A stretch of DNA of 35,017 nucleotides from Deltaproteobacteria bacterium (GTDB lineage Bacteria; Desulfobacterota; Deferrimicrobia; Deferrimicrobiales; Deferrimicrobiaceae). Positions 8,884-19,323 of the stretch are shown in pieces; position 1 is the stretch's first letter, and each line of letters opens with the position of its first letter. Made by a program: the position numbers and the translations under genes. The notes below the pieces were generated by a model that was not told the origin of the DNA, did not search any database, and saw only the letters and a list, made by a program, of their open reading frames with translations. The DNA lies in the NCBI GenBank assembly GCA_016219515.1, contig JACRMU010000008.1:1-35017 (forward strand). The letters are read 5' to 3'.

Positions 8884-9567
8884 GTGATCCTGGCGATCGA
8901 GACGGCGACGCCGTGCGGCAGCGTCGCGCTCGTATCCGGAGAGGCGGTCCTTGCGAGGGCGGCGCTCCCCGGGGGGCGGCAGGCCTCCGAGACGATCCTT
9001 GCCGCCGTCGACGGCCTCCTCCGAGACTCGGGCTCGCCGCTGGGCGGCGTGTCTTGCGTCGCGGTGTCCGCGGGGCCGGGCTCCTTCACGGGCCTGAGGG
9101 TGGGGATGGCGGCCGCCAAGGGGTTCTGCTGGGGACTGGGGGCGCGGATCGTGCCGGTGCCGACGCTCCACGCGCTGGCGTTCCGGTTCCCGTTCGCCGG
9201 CGGAACGGTGTGCCCCGTGCTGGATGCGAGGAGGAACGAGATCTACGCCGCGATGTTTCGCTGGGAGGACGGCGGGTGCCGTCGGCTTCTTCCCGACATG
9301 GCGGTCGCGCCGGACGTGTTGCCGGATCGCATCGCCGGGGAGAAGGTGTTTTTCTGCGGCGACGGGGCGTTTTCCTTCCGGTCGCTCTTCCGGGAGCGCC
9401 TGGGGGAACGCGCCGTGTTCCCCCCCGAGGGGGAAGGCCGTCCCGACGCGACGGCGGTGGGAATCCTGGCGTCGCGGATGCTTCGCGATGGGGCGGCGGC
9501 GGACGTCCGGTCGCTGGTTCCCGCCTACCTCCGCTCCTCGGAGGCGGAGCTCAAGCGCCGGGGATAG
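8884..9567 (+). CDS. tsaB: tRNA threonylcarbamoyladenosine biosynthesis protein TsaB
   Basis: ILAIETATPCGSVAL and VSAGPGSFTGLRVGMAAAKGF motifs. Start GTG 8884 preferred to TTG 8872. Confidence 0.9.
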   Translation: MILAIETATPCGSVALVSGEAVLARAALPGGRQASETILAAVDGLLRDSGSPLGGVSCVAVSAGPGSFTGLRVGMAAAKGFCWGLGARIVPVPTLHALAFRFPFAGGTVCPVLDARRNEIYAAMFRWEDGGCRRLLPDMAVAPDVLPDRIAGEKVFFCGDGAFSFRSLFRERLGERAVFPPEGEGRPDATAVGILASRMLRDGAAADVRSLVPAYLRSSEAELKRRG

Positions 9568-9595
9568 GGGGAAGAGAGGCGGGCCGGCGATTCAA

Positions 9596-9623
9596 TTGAC
9601 AATTCCCCCGCCTCTGATAGACT
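9596..9623 (+). promoter_or_regulatory. Putative sigma70 promoter for the DUF465-like gene
   Basis: Consensus TTGACA (9596-9601), 16 nt spacer, TAGACT (9618-9623). Confidence 0.6.
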
Positions 9624-9652
9624 GAAAAACCATCTAAAAACCGGAGGTCCCG

Positions 9653-9868
9653 ATGGGACAGAGCCAGGAAGCCAAGATGGCGGCTCTTCTCGAAGCCAGC
9701 CCGGAATTCAAGAACCTGGTCCACGAACACCGGGTGTTGGACGATCAGTTGAAGGAATACGACCGGAAGGTCTATCTGACGCCTGACGAAGAGATGGAAC
9801 GGAAGCGGCTGCAGAAACTCAAGCTGGCGAAAAAGGACCAGATCGCCAGGATGCTCACCGGCCAGTAG
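9653..9868 (+). CDS. DUF465/YdcH-like small coiled-coil protein
   Basis: 71 aa: LLEASPEFKNLVHEHRVLDDQLKEYDRKVYLTPDEEMERKRLQKLKLAKKDQIARML, the pattern of the DUF465 family. Confidence 0.85.
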   Translation: MGQSQEAKMAALLEASPEFKNLVHEHRVLDDQLKEYDRKVYLTPDEEMERKRLQKLKLAKKDQIARMLTGQ

Positions 9869-9908
9869 GCGGACCCGCCGGAAGACCGTTTTCTCCGGAA
9901 TAGCGCCA

Positions 9909-9944
9909 CCCTTGAGCGGGGATCTCGCGCGAGGGGTTTTTTTT
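9909..9944 (+). terminator. Intrinsic terminator between the DUF465-like gene and ilvD
   Basis: CCCTTGAGCG…CGCGCGAGGGG imperfect stem followed by TTTTTTTT; ends 16 nt before the ilvD start. Confidence 0.65.
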
Positions 9945-9960
9945 ATCCACGGAAGGGGCG

Positions 9961-11625
9961 ATGGGGATCGGGATGCGAAGCGACCGTACGAAAAAGGGAT
10001 TGGAGCGGATGCCGCACCGAGCGCTCTATTGCGCCGCGGGGGTGCCGCAGGCGGCCATGGGGAAGCCGTTCATCGGAGTGGCGACCTCGTTCACCGATCT
10101 GGTGCCGGGTCACGTGGGGATGCGGGCCCTGGAGCGCGTCGTCGAAAACGGCGTTCACGCCGCAGGGGGGTACCCGTTCCTGTTCGGGGTCCCGGCGGTG
10201 TGCGACGGGATCGCGATGGGGCACAAGGGGATGCACTATTCGCTGCCGCTGCGCGAGCTGATCGCCGACATGGTGGAGTCGGTCGCCGAGGCCCACGCGC
10301 TCGACGGGCTGGTGCTGCTCACCAACTGCGACAAGATCACCCCGGGGATGCTGATGGCCGCCGCGCGGCTCGACATCCCCTGCATCGTGCTGACCGCGGG
10401 ACCGATGCTCTCGGGCCGGATGGGCGACCGCCGGCTGTCGCTGGTGAGCGACACCTTCGAGGCGGTGGGCCGCTTCCAGCGCGGGGAGATCGACGACAAG
10501 ACACTGCGGCATCTCGAGGCCGAAGCGTGCCCCGGCGAAGGGTCCTGCCAGGGGCTCTACACGGCGAACACGATGGCCTGCCTGACGGAGACGCTGGGGA
10601 TGTCGCTTCCCGGGTGCGCCACCGCGCTCGCGGGCCTTTCCAAGAAGCGGCACATCGGGTATGCGACGGGCCGACGGATCGTGGAGCTCGTCGGGAAAGG
10701 GATCACCCCCCGGCGGATCCTGACCCGCGCGGCGTTCGAGAACGCCGTCCGCGTGGACGTGGCCCTGGGCGGCTCCTCCAATTCCGTCCTGCACCTCCTG
10801 GCGATCGCCCACGAGGCGAGGGTCGCGCTCCCCCTGGCCGAGTTCGACCGGCTTTCGCGGGAGACCCCGCAGCTGACGACGGTGACGCCCGCGGGGCCGC
10901 ACATGATGGAGGACGTGGAATATTCCGGCGGGATACCGGCGGTGCTCAGCCGCCTTCTCCCGATGCTCAAGAAAAATCCGACGGTGTCGGGCGAGGACAT
11001 CACGGCGATCGCGCGCCGGGGACGGGTGCTGAACGACGGGATCATCCGCCGCCTCGAGGCCCCCGTGCGGCCCGAGGGGGGAATCGCCATCCTGAAGGGG
11101 AACCTGGCGCCCGGAGGGGCGGTCATCAAGCAGTCCGGCGTCGATCCCTCGATGTTCCGGTTCCGCGGGAAGGCGAAGGCGTTCGACTCGGAGGACGCCG
11201 CCATGGCCGCGATCATGGCCGGGAAGATCCGGCCGGGGACGGTGATCGTCATCCGGTACGAGGGGCCGAAGGGAGGCCCGGGGATGCGCGAGATGCTCTC
11301 GCCCACCTCCGCCATCATGGGGATGGGGCTCGGGACGAAGGTGGCGCTCATCACCGACGGACGGTTTTCGGGGGGGACCCACGGGCCGTGCATAGGGCAC
11401 ATCTCCCCCGAGGCGATGGAGGGCGGACCGATCGCCCTGGTGCGGGACGGCGACGAAATCGTCCTGGACATCCCAAAGAGGAAGCTGACGCTTGACGTTC
11501 CGCCGCCGGAGCTGGCCCGCCGACGGAAGGGATGGAAGGCGCCCGCGCCCAAGATCGCGTCCGGATACCTTTCCCGCTACGCGAAGCTCGTCCGCTCTGC
11601 GGGGACGGGCGCGGTGATCGATTAG
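9961..11625 (+). CDS. ilvD: Dihydroxy-acid dehydratase
   Basis: [49 protein letters not shown] motifs. Confidence 0.97.
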   Translation: MGIGMRSDRTKKGLERMPHRALYCAAGVPQAAMGKPFIGVATSFTDLVPGHVGMRALERVVENGVHAAGGYPFLFGVPAVCDGIAMGHKGMHYSLPLRELIADMVESVAEAHALDGLVLLTNCDKITPGMLMAAARLDIPCIVLTAGPMLSGRMGDRRLSLVSDTFEAVGRFQRGEIDDKTLRHLEAEACPGEGSCQGLYTANTMACLTETLGMSLPGCATALAGLSKKRHIGYATGRRIVELVGKGITPRRILTRAAFENAVRVDVALGGSSNSVLHLLAIAHEARVALPLAEFDRLSRETPQLTTVTPAGPHMMEDVEYSGGIPAVLSRLLPMLKKNPTVSGEDITAIARRGRVLNDGIIRRLEAPVRPEGGIAILKGNLAPGGAVIKQSGVDPSMFRFRGKAKAFDSEDAAMAAIMAGKIRPGTVIVIRYEGPKGGPGMREMLSPTSAIMGMGLGTKVALITDGRFSGGTHGPCIGHISPEAMEGGPIALVRDGDEIVLDIPKRKLTLDVPPPELARRRKGWKAPAPKIASGYLSRYAKLVRSAGTGAVID

Positions 11626-11631
11626 ACGGCG

Positions 11632-13350
11632 ATGCACGGAACGGGGGGAAAAGCCGTGAAGATGAACGGAGCGGAAATATTCGTCAAGGCGCTGGCCGAT
11701 CTCGGCGTGGACGTGGTGTTCGGCTACCCGGGCGGGGCGGTCCTGCACATCTACGACGAGCTCTTCAAAAACACGAAGGTCCGCCATTTCCTGTGCCGCC
11801 ACGAGCAGGGGGCCGTCCACATGGCGGACGGCTACGCCCGCGCCTCGGGAAGGACCGGCGTCGCCCTGGTGACCTCCGGTCCCGGCGCGACGAACACGGT
11901 GACGGGAATCGCCACGGCGTACATGGACTCGATCCCCATCGTCGTGTTCAGCGGCCAGGTGCCCACGCTGATGATCGGGAACGACGCGTTCCAGGAAGCG
12001 GACATCGTCGGGATCACCCGGCCGTGCACGAAGCACAACTACCTGGTCAAGGAGACGAAGGACCTGGCCCGCATCGTCAAGGAGGCCTTCTACCTCGCCT
12101 CCACGGGAAGGCCGGGGCCCGTGCTCGTCGACATCCCCAAGGATGTCCTGATGAGCTCGGCGGAATACATCCTGCCGAAGGAGGTAGCCGTGCGCGGGTA
12201 CCACCCGAACTACGAGGGGCACCCGAAGCAGGTGGAGAGCGCCATCCGGCTCCTGATGGAGAAGGAGCGCCCGGTCCTCTACGTGGGAGGGGGGATCATC
12301 CTCTCCGGCGCCGCCGCGCCGCTGGCGGAATTCGCGCGCATCCTGGGAATCCCCGTCACGACGACGCTGATGGGGATGGGGGCCTTCCCGGGGACCGACC
12401 CTCTGAACCTGGGGATGCTGGGGATGCACGGCACCTACCAGGCGAACATGGCGATCTCCCACAGCGACCTCATCCTGGCGCTGGGCGCGCGCTTCGACGA
12501 CCGGGTGACGGGGAAGGTGGATGAGTTCGCCCCCCACGCAAAGATCGTCCACGTGGACATCGACCCGACGTCGATCCAGAAGAACGTCCCCGTCGACATC
12601 CCGATCGTGGGCGACGTGAAGGACGTGCTGAAAAAGATGATCAAGCTCGTCAAGGGGACGAAGGAGGCGGCAGCGTACCGGGAGAAGATCGCCCCCTGGC
12701 GGGAGCAGATCGGAAAGTGGGCCCGGACCCACCCGCTCTCCTATAAAAAGTCGGCCGGGAAGATCAAGCCCCAGTACGTGGTCGAGAAGATCTACGAGAT
12801 CACGAAGGGCGACGCGGTCATCGCCACGGAGGTCGGCCAGAACCAGATGTGGGCCGCCCAGTTCTACAAGTACGACCACCCCCGCACCTTCCTGTCCTCC
12901 GGAGGTCTGGGGACGATGGGGTACGGCTTCCCCGCCGCGATCGGAGCCCAGGTGGCGATGCCGGGCAGGCTCGTGATCGACATCGCCGGCGACGGCAGCA
13001 TCCAGATGAACATCCAGGAGCTGGCCACGGCGGTCCAGTACCGCCTGCCGGTGAAGGTGGTGATCCTGAACAACGGGGCGCTCGGGATGGTCCGCCAGTG
13101 GCAGGAGCTCTTCTTCCAGGGGAAATATTCGCAGACCTGCCTTCCGCAGATCCCCGACTTCGTGAAGCTGGCGGAGGCGTACGGCGCCGCGGGGTTCCGC
13201 GCGACCCGGACGGAGGAGGTGGCGGGGGTGCTCAAGAAGGGGTTCGCCGCGAAGGGGCCCGCGTTCATCGACATCCTCTGCGACCCGAACGAGATGGTGT
13301 ACCCGATGGTGCCCGCGGGGGCGCCGCTGACCAAGATGCTGCTCGTCTGA
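11632..13350 (+). CDS. ilvB: Acetolactate synthase large subunit
   Basis: [46 protein letters not shown] (ThDP motif). Start could be GTG 11656 or ATG 11662. Confidence 0.96.
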   Translation: MHGTGGKAVKMNGAEIFVKALADLGVDVVFGYPGGAVLHIYDELFKNTKVRHFLCRHEQGAVHMADGYARASGRTGVALVTSGPGATNTVTGIATAYMDSIPIVVFSGQVPTLMIGNDAFQEADIVGITRPCTKHNYLVKETKDLARIVKEAFYLASTGRPGPVLVDIPKDVLMSSAEYILPKEVAVRGYHPNYEGHPKQVESAIRLLMEKERPVLYVGGGIILSGAAAPLAEFARILGIPVTTTLMGMGAFPGTDPLNLGMLGMHGTYQANMAISHSDLILALGARFDDRVTGKVDEFAPHAKIVHVDIDPTSIQKNVPVDIPIVGDVKDVLKKMIKLVKGTKEAAAYREKIAPWREQIGKWARTHPLSYKKSAGKIKPQYVVEKIYEITKGDAVIATEVGQNQMWAAQFYKYDHPRTFLSSGGLGTMGYGFPAAIGAQVAMPGRLVIDIAGDGSIQMNIQELATAVQYRLPVKVVILNNGALGMVRQWQELFFQGKYSQTCLPQIPDFVKLAEAYGAAGFRATRTEEVAGVLKKGFAAKGPAFIDILCDPNEMVYPMVPAGAPLTKMLLV

Positions 13351-13383
13351 CGGATTCAACGCGCCCGGCAAGGAGAGAAACCG

Positions 13384-13860
13384 ATGCGCCATACCATATC
13401 CGTGCTCGTGGAGAACGAATTCGGGGTCTTGAGCCGCGTCTCCGGCCTGTTCTCCGGGCGGGGGTTCAACATCGAGTCGCTCTCGGTCGCCGAGACGACG
13501 GACCCGTCCGTCTCCCGGATGACGATCGTGACGAGCGGCAACGACCAGATCATCGAGCAGATCCTGAAGCAGCTGAACAAGCTCATCTCGGTCATCAAGG
13601 TCGTCGACCTCACGGGGGCCGAGACGGTGGACCGCGAGCTCGTCCTGGTCAAGGTGAACGCCGACCCGGAGACGAAGGCCGAGGTCCTGCGGCTCGTGGA
13701 CATCTTCCGCGCGAAGATCGTCGACGTCGCGCCCCGGTGCTACACCGTCGAGATGACCGGCGACGAGGCGAAGGTCAAGGCGTTCCTCCAGCTGCTCCGC
13801 CCGGTCGGCATCAAGGAGGTCGTCCGCACGGGGCTGGTGTCCATCGCCCGGGGGATGTAG
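13384..13860 (+). CDS. ilvN: Acetolactate synthase small (regulatory) subunit
   Basis: [37 protein letters not shown]-domain signature. Confidence 0.96.
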   Translation: MRHTISVLVENEFGVLSRVSGLFSGRGFNIESLSVAETTDPSVSRMTIVTSGNDQIIEQILKQLNKLISVIKVVDLTGAETVDRELVLVKVNADPETKAEVLRLVDIFRAKIVDVAPRCYTVEMTGDEAKVKAFLQLLRPVGIKEVVRTGLVSIARGM

Positions 13861-13872
13861 GGAAGCGAAGGG

Positions 13873-13898
13873 GGATCCGCCCGTTCCGGGCGGAATCC
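13873..13898 (+). other. Strong hairpin between ilvN and ilvC
   Basis: GGATCCGCCCG-ttc-CGGGCGGAATCC: 11 bp stem with one bulge and a 3 nt loop; not directly followed by a T-run. Confidence 0.55.
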
Positions 13899-13930
13899 AT
13901 TACGAAGTTTTTCCAAGGGAGGGAAGAACG

Positions 13931-14950
13931 ATGGTGAAGATACTGCGGGAGAAGGACGCGAAGCTTGCGACGCTCAAGAAGAAGACGATCGCGATCCTGG
14001 GGTACGGCAGCCAGGGGCATGCCCACGCGAACAACCTGAAGGAAAGCGGGATGAACGTGGTCGTCGGGGAGCTGCCGGGGGGGGCCGCGGCGAAAAAGGC
14101 GCAGGACGCGGGATTCGAGGTCTTCGACGCTTCGGCCGCCGTCGCCAGGGCGGACATCGTCTGCATGCTTCTGCCCGACGAACTCCAGGGGCGGATCTAC
14201 CGGGATTCGGTCGCCTCGAATCTGAAAAAAGGCGCGTTCCTGATGTTCGCCCACGGCTTCAACATCCATTTCGGGCAGATCGTCCCCCGGGCCGACGTCA
14301 ACGTGTTCATGGTGGCCCCGAAGGGTCCCGGCCACCTCGTGCGGGCGCAGTACCTGAAAGGGGAAGGGGTGCCGGCCCTCATCGCCATCCACCACGACCC
14401 CTCCCGGAAGAGCAAGGAGATCGCGCTCGCCTACGCGGCGTCGATCGGCGCGGCGCGCGCCGGCGTGATCGAGACGTCCTTCCGCGAGGAGACGGAGACG
14501 GACCTGTTCGGGGAGCAGGCCGTCCTGTGCGGCGGCGTCACGGAGCTGGTCCTGGCCGGGTACGAGACGCTGGTCGAAGCGGGATATGCGCCGGAGATGG
14601 CGTACTTCGAGTGCCTCCACGAGCTGAAGCTCATCGTGGATCTCATCTACGAGGGAGGGATCTCCACGATGCGCTACTCGATCAGCAACACCGCGCAGTA
14701 CGGGGACCTGACCCGGGGCCCGCGGGTCATCACGGAGGAGACCCGGAAGGAAATGAAGCGAATGCTGGAGGAGATCCAGAACGGGTCGTTCGCCAGGGAG
14801 TGGATCCTCGAGAACCAGGCCAACCGCCCCATGTTCAACGCGCTCACGAAACGCGGCGAGGAGCACCCGATCGAGGAAGTGGGGAGAACGCTTCGCGCCA
14901 TGATGCCGTGGATCGCGAAGGGACGGCTGGTTGACAAGTCGAAAAACTGA
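13931..14950 (+). CDS. ilvC: Ketol-acid reductoisomerase
   Basis: [33 protein letters not shown] motifs. Confidence 0.97.
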   Translation: MVKILREKDAKLATLKKKTIAILGYGSQGHAHANNLKESGMNVVVGELPGGAAAKKAQDAGFEVFDASAAVARADIVCMLLPDELQGRIYRDSVASNLKKGAFLMFAHGFNIHFGQIVPRADVNVFMVAPKGPGHLVRAQYLKGEGVPALIAIHHDPSRKSKEIALAYAASIGAARAGVIETSFREETETDLFGEQAVLCGGVTELVLAGYETLVEAGYAPEMAYFECLHELKLIVDLIYEGGISTMRYSISNTAQYGDLTRGPRVITEETRKEMKRMLEEIQNGSFAREWILENQANRPMFNALTKRGEEHPIEEVGRTLRAMMPWIAKGRLVDKSKN

Positions 14951-14990
14951 TCCCATTCCGGGGGCGGGCGGGCAGCGGGAAGGAAGTCGG

Positions 14991-15623
14991 TTGATCGCCC
15001 CGGAAGGGATACCGTTCGTGCTGGGAGCGGCGGCGGCCACGGCGGCGCTCTGGTTTCTCTGGCCGAAGAGCGTTCCGCTTGCGGCGGTCGCGCTCCTTTT
15101 GACCGTCTTCATGGCGTGGTTCTTCCGGGATCCCGAACGGATCCCCCCGGCGGAGCCCGGAGCGGTGATCTCCCCGGCGGACGGGAAGATCGTATTCTGC
15201 GGCGACTGCCCCCCGGGGAGGTATTCCCCGGAGCCCGGGAAGATGGTCAGCGTGTTCATGTCGGTGTTCGACGTCCACGTCAACCGGGCGCCGGTGTCGG
15301 GAAAGGTGGCGTCGGTGCGCTACAACCCGGGGAAGTTCCTGGCGGCGAACGTGGAAAAGGCGTCGCTGGAAAACGAACAGAACGGCGTGGCCCTGGAAAC
15401 CGCTGGGGGGCGGAAGGTTTCCTATGTGCAGATCGCCGGGCTGATCGCCCGGCGGATCGTGTGCTATCTGTCGGAAGGCGATATAGTAAAACAGGGGCAA
15501 CGCGTGGGAATGATCCGGTTCGGGTCCCGCGTGGACGTCTTCCTGCCCGCCTCCGCGGTCCTCCGTGTGAAGAAGGGGGACCGGGTCCGCGCGGGAGAGA
15601 GCATCGTGGGGGTGCTGCCATGA
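14991..15623 (+). CDS. psd: Phosphatidylserine decarboxylase (short type)
   Basis: SPADGKIVF, FMSVFDVHVNRAPVSGKV, RFGSRVDVFLP (GS self-cleavage site). TTG 14991 is preceded by AAGGAAG; track start is 14931. Confidence 0.92.
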   Translation: MIAPEGIPFVLGAAAATAALWFLWPKSVPLAAVALLLTVFMAWFFRDPERIPPAEPGAVISPADGKIVFCGDCPPGRYSPEPGKMVSVFMSVFDVHVNRAPVSGKVASVRYNPGKFLAANVEKASLENEQNGVALETAGGRKVSYVQIAGLIARRIVCYLSEGDIVKQGQRVGMIRFGSRVDVFLPASAVLRVKKGDRVRAGESIVGVLP

Positions 15624-16417
15624 GAAAGAGAATCCGAAGGGAACAAGGGATCGGCCGGGGGATCTACGTCCTTCCCAACCTGATCACTTCGGGCTCGCTC
15701 TTCGCCGGCTTCTACTCGATCGCGTCCACCTACAACGGACAGTTCGAGAAGGCGGCGATGGCGATCATCGCGGGGGTGGTGCTCGACGGGCTGGACGGCC
15801 GGGTGGCGCGCATGACGCGCACCACCACGAAGTTCGGAGTGGAATACGATTCGCTGGCCGACCTCGTCTCCTTCGGGGTGGCGCCGGCGTTCCTGGTGTA
15901 CGGCTGGGCGCTCTCGCAGTTCGGCCGGTGGGGATGGCTCGCGGCATTCCTCTACCTCATCTGCGGGGCGCTGCGGCTGGCGCGGTTCAACGTCCAGGTG
16001 AACACCGTCGAGAAGGGGAAGTTCAACGGCCTTCCGATCCCCGCGGCGGCGACGTTCGTCTCCGCGATCATCCTGCTCTTCTACTATCTCGGGGGGGCGG
16101 GCAGCTTCAAGCACCTGGCGCTGCTCCTGGCCATCTACGTCCTGGCCTTCCTGATGGTGAGCACCGTCAAGTACAACAGCTTCAAGGACCTCGAGGCGTT
16201 CCGCCGCCGGCCGTTCAACACGCTGGTGGTGTTCATCTTCCTGGCGCTCCTGCTGGCGGCGGAGCCGCAGGTCATGATCTTCCTGTTCACGGCGGGGTAC
16301 GTCGTCTCGGGGCCGATCGGGGAGCTGGTGGCCGTCATCCGGCGCCGCCGGGGGAAACAACCGGAAAGCGAGAAACGAACGGATGGGCATGACGCTTACA
16401 GAGAAAATCCTCGCTAA
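15620..16417 (+). CDS. pssA: CDP-diacylglycerol--serine O-phosphatidyltransferase
   Basis: [40 protein letters not shown]-alcohol phosphotransferase motif; ATGA overlap with psd. Confidence 0.94.
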   Translation: MRKRIRREQGIGRGIYVLPNLITSGSLFAGFYSIASTYNGQFEKAAMAIIAGVVLDGLDGRVARMTRTTTKFGVEYDSLADLVSFGVAPAFLVYGWALSQFGRWGWLAAFLYLICGALRLARFNVQVNTVEKGKFNGLPIPAAATFVSAIILLFYYLGGAGSFKHLALLLAIYVLAFLMVSTVKYNSFKDLEAFRRRPFNTLVVFIFLALLLAAEPQVMIFLFTAGYVVSGPIGELVAVIRRRRGKQPESEKRTDGHDAYRENPR

Positions 16418-17645
16418 GCACGCGGGGAGGGACCGGGTCGAGCCCGGGGAGCTGATCCTGGCGAAGGTCGACCTCGCCCTGGGGAACGACGTGACGAGCC
16501 CGATCGCCATCGACGCGGTCCGCAAGCTCGGCGTCCGCGAGGTGTTCGACCGGGAAAAGATCGCCCTGGTCCCGGACCACTTCGCCCCCAACAAGGACAT
16601 CAAGTCCGCCGGGCAGATGAAGATGATGCGGGAGTTCGCCCGCGAGTACGGCATCGTGAACTACTTCGAGGTCGGCCGGATGGGGATCGAGCACGTCCTC
16701 CTGCCGGACGAGGGGCTGGTCGTCCCCGGGGACCTGGTGATCGGAGCCGACAGCCACACCTGCACCTACGGCGCCCTGTGCGCCTTCTCGACCGGCGTGG
16801 GGAGCACCGACCTGGCCGCGGCGATGATCTCCGGCGAGGTCTGGCTCAAGGTGCCTTCCACCCTGCGCATCGTCCTCTCCGGGAAGCCGGGGAAGTGGGT
16901 GGAAGGGAAGGACGTCATCCTCCACATCATCGGGAAGATCGGCGTGGACGGGGCGCTCTACCAGGCGATGGAGTATGCGGGCGACGGGCTTGCCTCCCTT
17001 CCGATGGCGTGGCGGTTCACCATCTCCAACATGGCGATCGAGGCGGGGGCCAAAAACGGTATCTTCCCCTTCGACGGGGCGACCCGCGCCTACGCGGACG
17101 CCCGGGCGAAGCGCACGTTCGAGATCGTCACCGCCGACAAGGACGCGAAATACGCGGCGGAGATGGGCGTGGACCTCTCCGCGCTCGAGCCGCAGGTGGC
17201 GTTCCCGCACCTCCCGGAGAACACGAAGCCCCTGTCGCAGGTGGGCAACGTTCCCGTCGACCAGGTGGTCGTCGGATCCTGCACGAACGGGCGGATCGAG
17301 GACCTTCGCAGCGCGGCCTCCGTGCTCCGCGGACGGAAGGTCCATGACGGCGTGCGGATGCTCATCTTCCCCGCGACCCAGGAGATCTACCTGCAGGCGA
17401 TGCGGGAAGGGCTGATGGAGGTTTTCGTCACCGCGGGTGCGGCCTTCTCCACGCCGACGTGCGGTCCCTGCCTGGGCGGCCACATGGGCGTCCTCGCAAA
17501 GGGAGAGCGGGCGATCGCCACGACGAACCGCAATTTCGTGGGCCGCATGGGACACCCGGAGAGCGAGGTGTACCTCGCCAACCCCGCCATCGCGGCGGCC
17601 TCCGCGGTGCTCGGGAGAATCGGCAGCCCCGACGAGATCCGATAG
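16383..17645 (+). CDS. leuC: 3-isopropylmalate dehydratase large subunit
   Basis: [68 protein letters not shown] motifs. Confidence 0.96.
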   Translation: MGMTLTEKILAKHAGRDRVEPGELILAKVDLALGNDVTSPIAIDAVRKLGVREVFDREKIALVPDHFAPNKDIKSAGQMKMMREFAREYGIVNYFEVGRMGIEHVLLPDEGLVVPGDLVIGADSHTCTYGALCAFSTGVGSTDLAAAMISGEVWLKVPSTLRIVLSGKPGKWVEGKDVILHIIGKIGVDGALYQAMEYAGDGLASLPMAWRFTISNMAIEAGAKNGIFPFDGATRAYADARAKRTFEIVTADKDAKYAAEMGVDLSALEPQVAFPHLPENTKPLSQVGNVPVDQVVVGSCTNGRIEDLRSAASVLRGRKVHDGVRMLIFPATQEIYLQAMREGLMEVFVTAGAAFSTPTCGPCLGGHMGVLAKGERAIATTNRNFVGRMGHPESEVYLANPAIAAASAVLGRIGSPDEIR

Positions 17646-17681
17646 CATCCGTTTCGAATTCACGCCAGGAGAACGCGATCG

Positions 17682-18179
17682 ATGAAGCTGAAGGGGAAGG
17701 CCTGGAAGTACGGCGACGACGTCGACACCGACGTCATCATCCCGGCGCGGTATCTCAACACGAGCGACCCGGCGGAGCTCGCGAAGCACTGCATGGAGGA
17801 CATCGACGCGGAATACGCGGCGAAGGTCTCCCCGGGCGATTTCATCGTGGCCGGAAAGAACTTCGGCTGCGGCTCGTCGCGGGAGCACGCCCCGATCTCC
17901 ATCAAGGCGTCCGGCGCGAGCGCGGTGATCGCCCGGTCGTTCGCCCGAATCTTCTACCGCAACTCCTTCAACATGGGCCTCCCCATCTTCGAGGCGCCCC
18001 AGGCGGTCGACGAGATCGACAAGGGCGACCTCCTCTCCGTCGACATGGAGAGCGGACTCCTGCGCAACGAGACGAAGAGGAAGGAGTACCGGATCGTCCC
18101 CGTTCCGCCGTTCATGCAGGAGCTGGTCGCGGCGGGAGGGCTGCTCAACTACGTGTCGGCCCGCCGGAAGGGAAAGTAA
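17682..18179 (+). CDS. leuD: 3-isopropylmalate dehydratase small subunit
   Basis: [35 protein letters not shown] motifs. Confidence 0.96.
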   Translation: MKLKGKAWKYGDDVDTDVIIPARYLNTSDPAELAKHCMEDIDAEYAAKVSPGDFIVAGKNFGCGSSREHAPISIKASGASAVIARSFARIFYRNSFNMGLPIFEAPQAVDEIDKGDLLSVDMESGLLRNETKRKEYRIVPVPPFMQELVAAGGLLNYVSARRKGK

Positions 18180-18181
18180 CC

Positions 18182-19270
18182 ATGCCGAAGATCTGCGTGT
18201 TCCCCGGCGACGGGATCGGCCCCGAGGTGGTGCGGGAGGCGCTGGCCGTCCTTCGGACGGTCGAGGAGGTTTCCGGCCGCCGGCGGTTCGAAACGGAAGA
18301 GGAACTTTTGGGCGGCGCCGCGTACGACGTCCACAAGGTCCCGATGACGGAGAAGGCGCTGGCGCTGGCGAAATCGGCCGACGCGGTGCTTTTGGGGGCG
18401 GTCGGCGGCCCGAAGTGGGATCCGCTGCCCTTCGAGGTGCGGCCGGAGCGGGCGCTGCTCGGTTTGCGGAAAGAGCTGGGGCTGTTCGCGAACCTGCGCC
18501 CCGCGAAGGTCCACGCCCCCCTGCTGGACGCCTCGCCGCTGCGGCGGGAGCTGGTGGAGGGGATCGACCTGATGGTCGTCCGGGAGCTGACGGGGGGGAT
18601 CTACTTCGGCGAGCCCCGCGGCGTTCGGGTCATCGACGGCGTCGAGACGGGGATCAACACCGAGATCTACACCCGCCCGGAGATCGAGCGGGTCGCCCGC
18701 GTGGCCTTCGACCTGGCAAGGAAGCGGAGCCGGAGGGTCACCTCCGTGGACAAGTCCAACGTGCTGGAGGCCACCGAGCTGTGGCGCCGGGTCGTGACCG
18801 AGGTGCATGGCCGCGAATACAAGGACGTGGAGCTTTCCCACATGCTGGTGGACAACTGCGCGATGCAGCTGATCCGCCGGCCGAAGCAGTTCGACGTCGT
18901 CGTCACGACGAACCTGTTCGGGGACATCCTGACGGACGAGGCGTCGATGATCACCGGCTCGATCGGGATGCTGCCGTCGGCTTCGCTCGGAGGAAAAGTG
19001 GGGCTCTACGAGCCGATCCACGGGAGCGCGCCGGACATCGCCGGGAAGGGGGTCGCCAACCCCCTGGCGACGATACTTTCGATCGCGATGATGCTAAAGT
19101 ATTCCTTCGATTTGCCCGCGGAGGCCGCCCTGATCGAGGAGGCCGTGGAGCGGGTCCTCGCCGGCGGGTTCCGCACGGGGGACATCTTCCGGGAAGGGCC
19201 GGGAGTGCGCCGCGTGGGGACGAAGGAGATGGGCGAGAAGGTCCGCGAGGCGATCCGGAAACGGCCGTAG
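18182..19270 (+). CDS. leuB: 3-isopropylmalate dehydrogenase
   Basis: [53 protein letters not shown] motifs. Confidence 0.96.
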   Translation: MPKICVFPGDGIGPEVVREALAVLRTVEEVSGRRRFETEEELLGGAAYDVHKVPMTEKALALAKSADAVLLGAVGGPKWDPLPFEVRPERALLGLRKELGLFANLRPAKVHAPLLDASPLRRELVEGIDLMVVRELTGGIYFGEPRGVRVIDGVETGINTEIYTRPEIERVARVAFDLARKRSRRVTSVDKSNVLEATELWRRVVTEVHGREYKDVELSHMLVDNCAMQLIRRPKQFDVVVTTNLFGDILTDEASMITGSIGMLPSASLGGKVGLYEPIHGSAPDIAGKGVANPLATILSIAMMLKYSFDLPAEAALIEEAVERVLAGGFRTGDIFREGPGVRRVGTKEMGEKVREAIRKRP

Positions 19271-19323
19271 CAGGAAGCGCAAGGCAGCGCATACTGGATA
19301 AACACACGAGGAGAGGTGAAGCG

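Noticed and set aside
9943-13392. 1149-aa minus-strand ORF antisense to ilvD/ilvB, and other long antisense ORFs (1275-2813, 4881-6371, 16335-17888, 29038-30837)
   Set aside because: GC-rich codon bias leaves alternate frames open. The translations are low-complexity R/G/P/H-rich with no family motifs and lie opposite well-supported genes.
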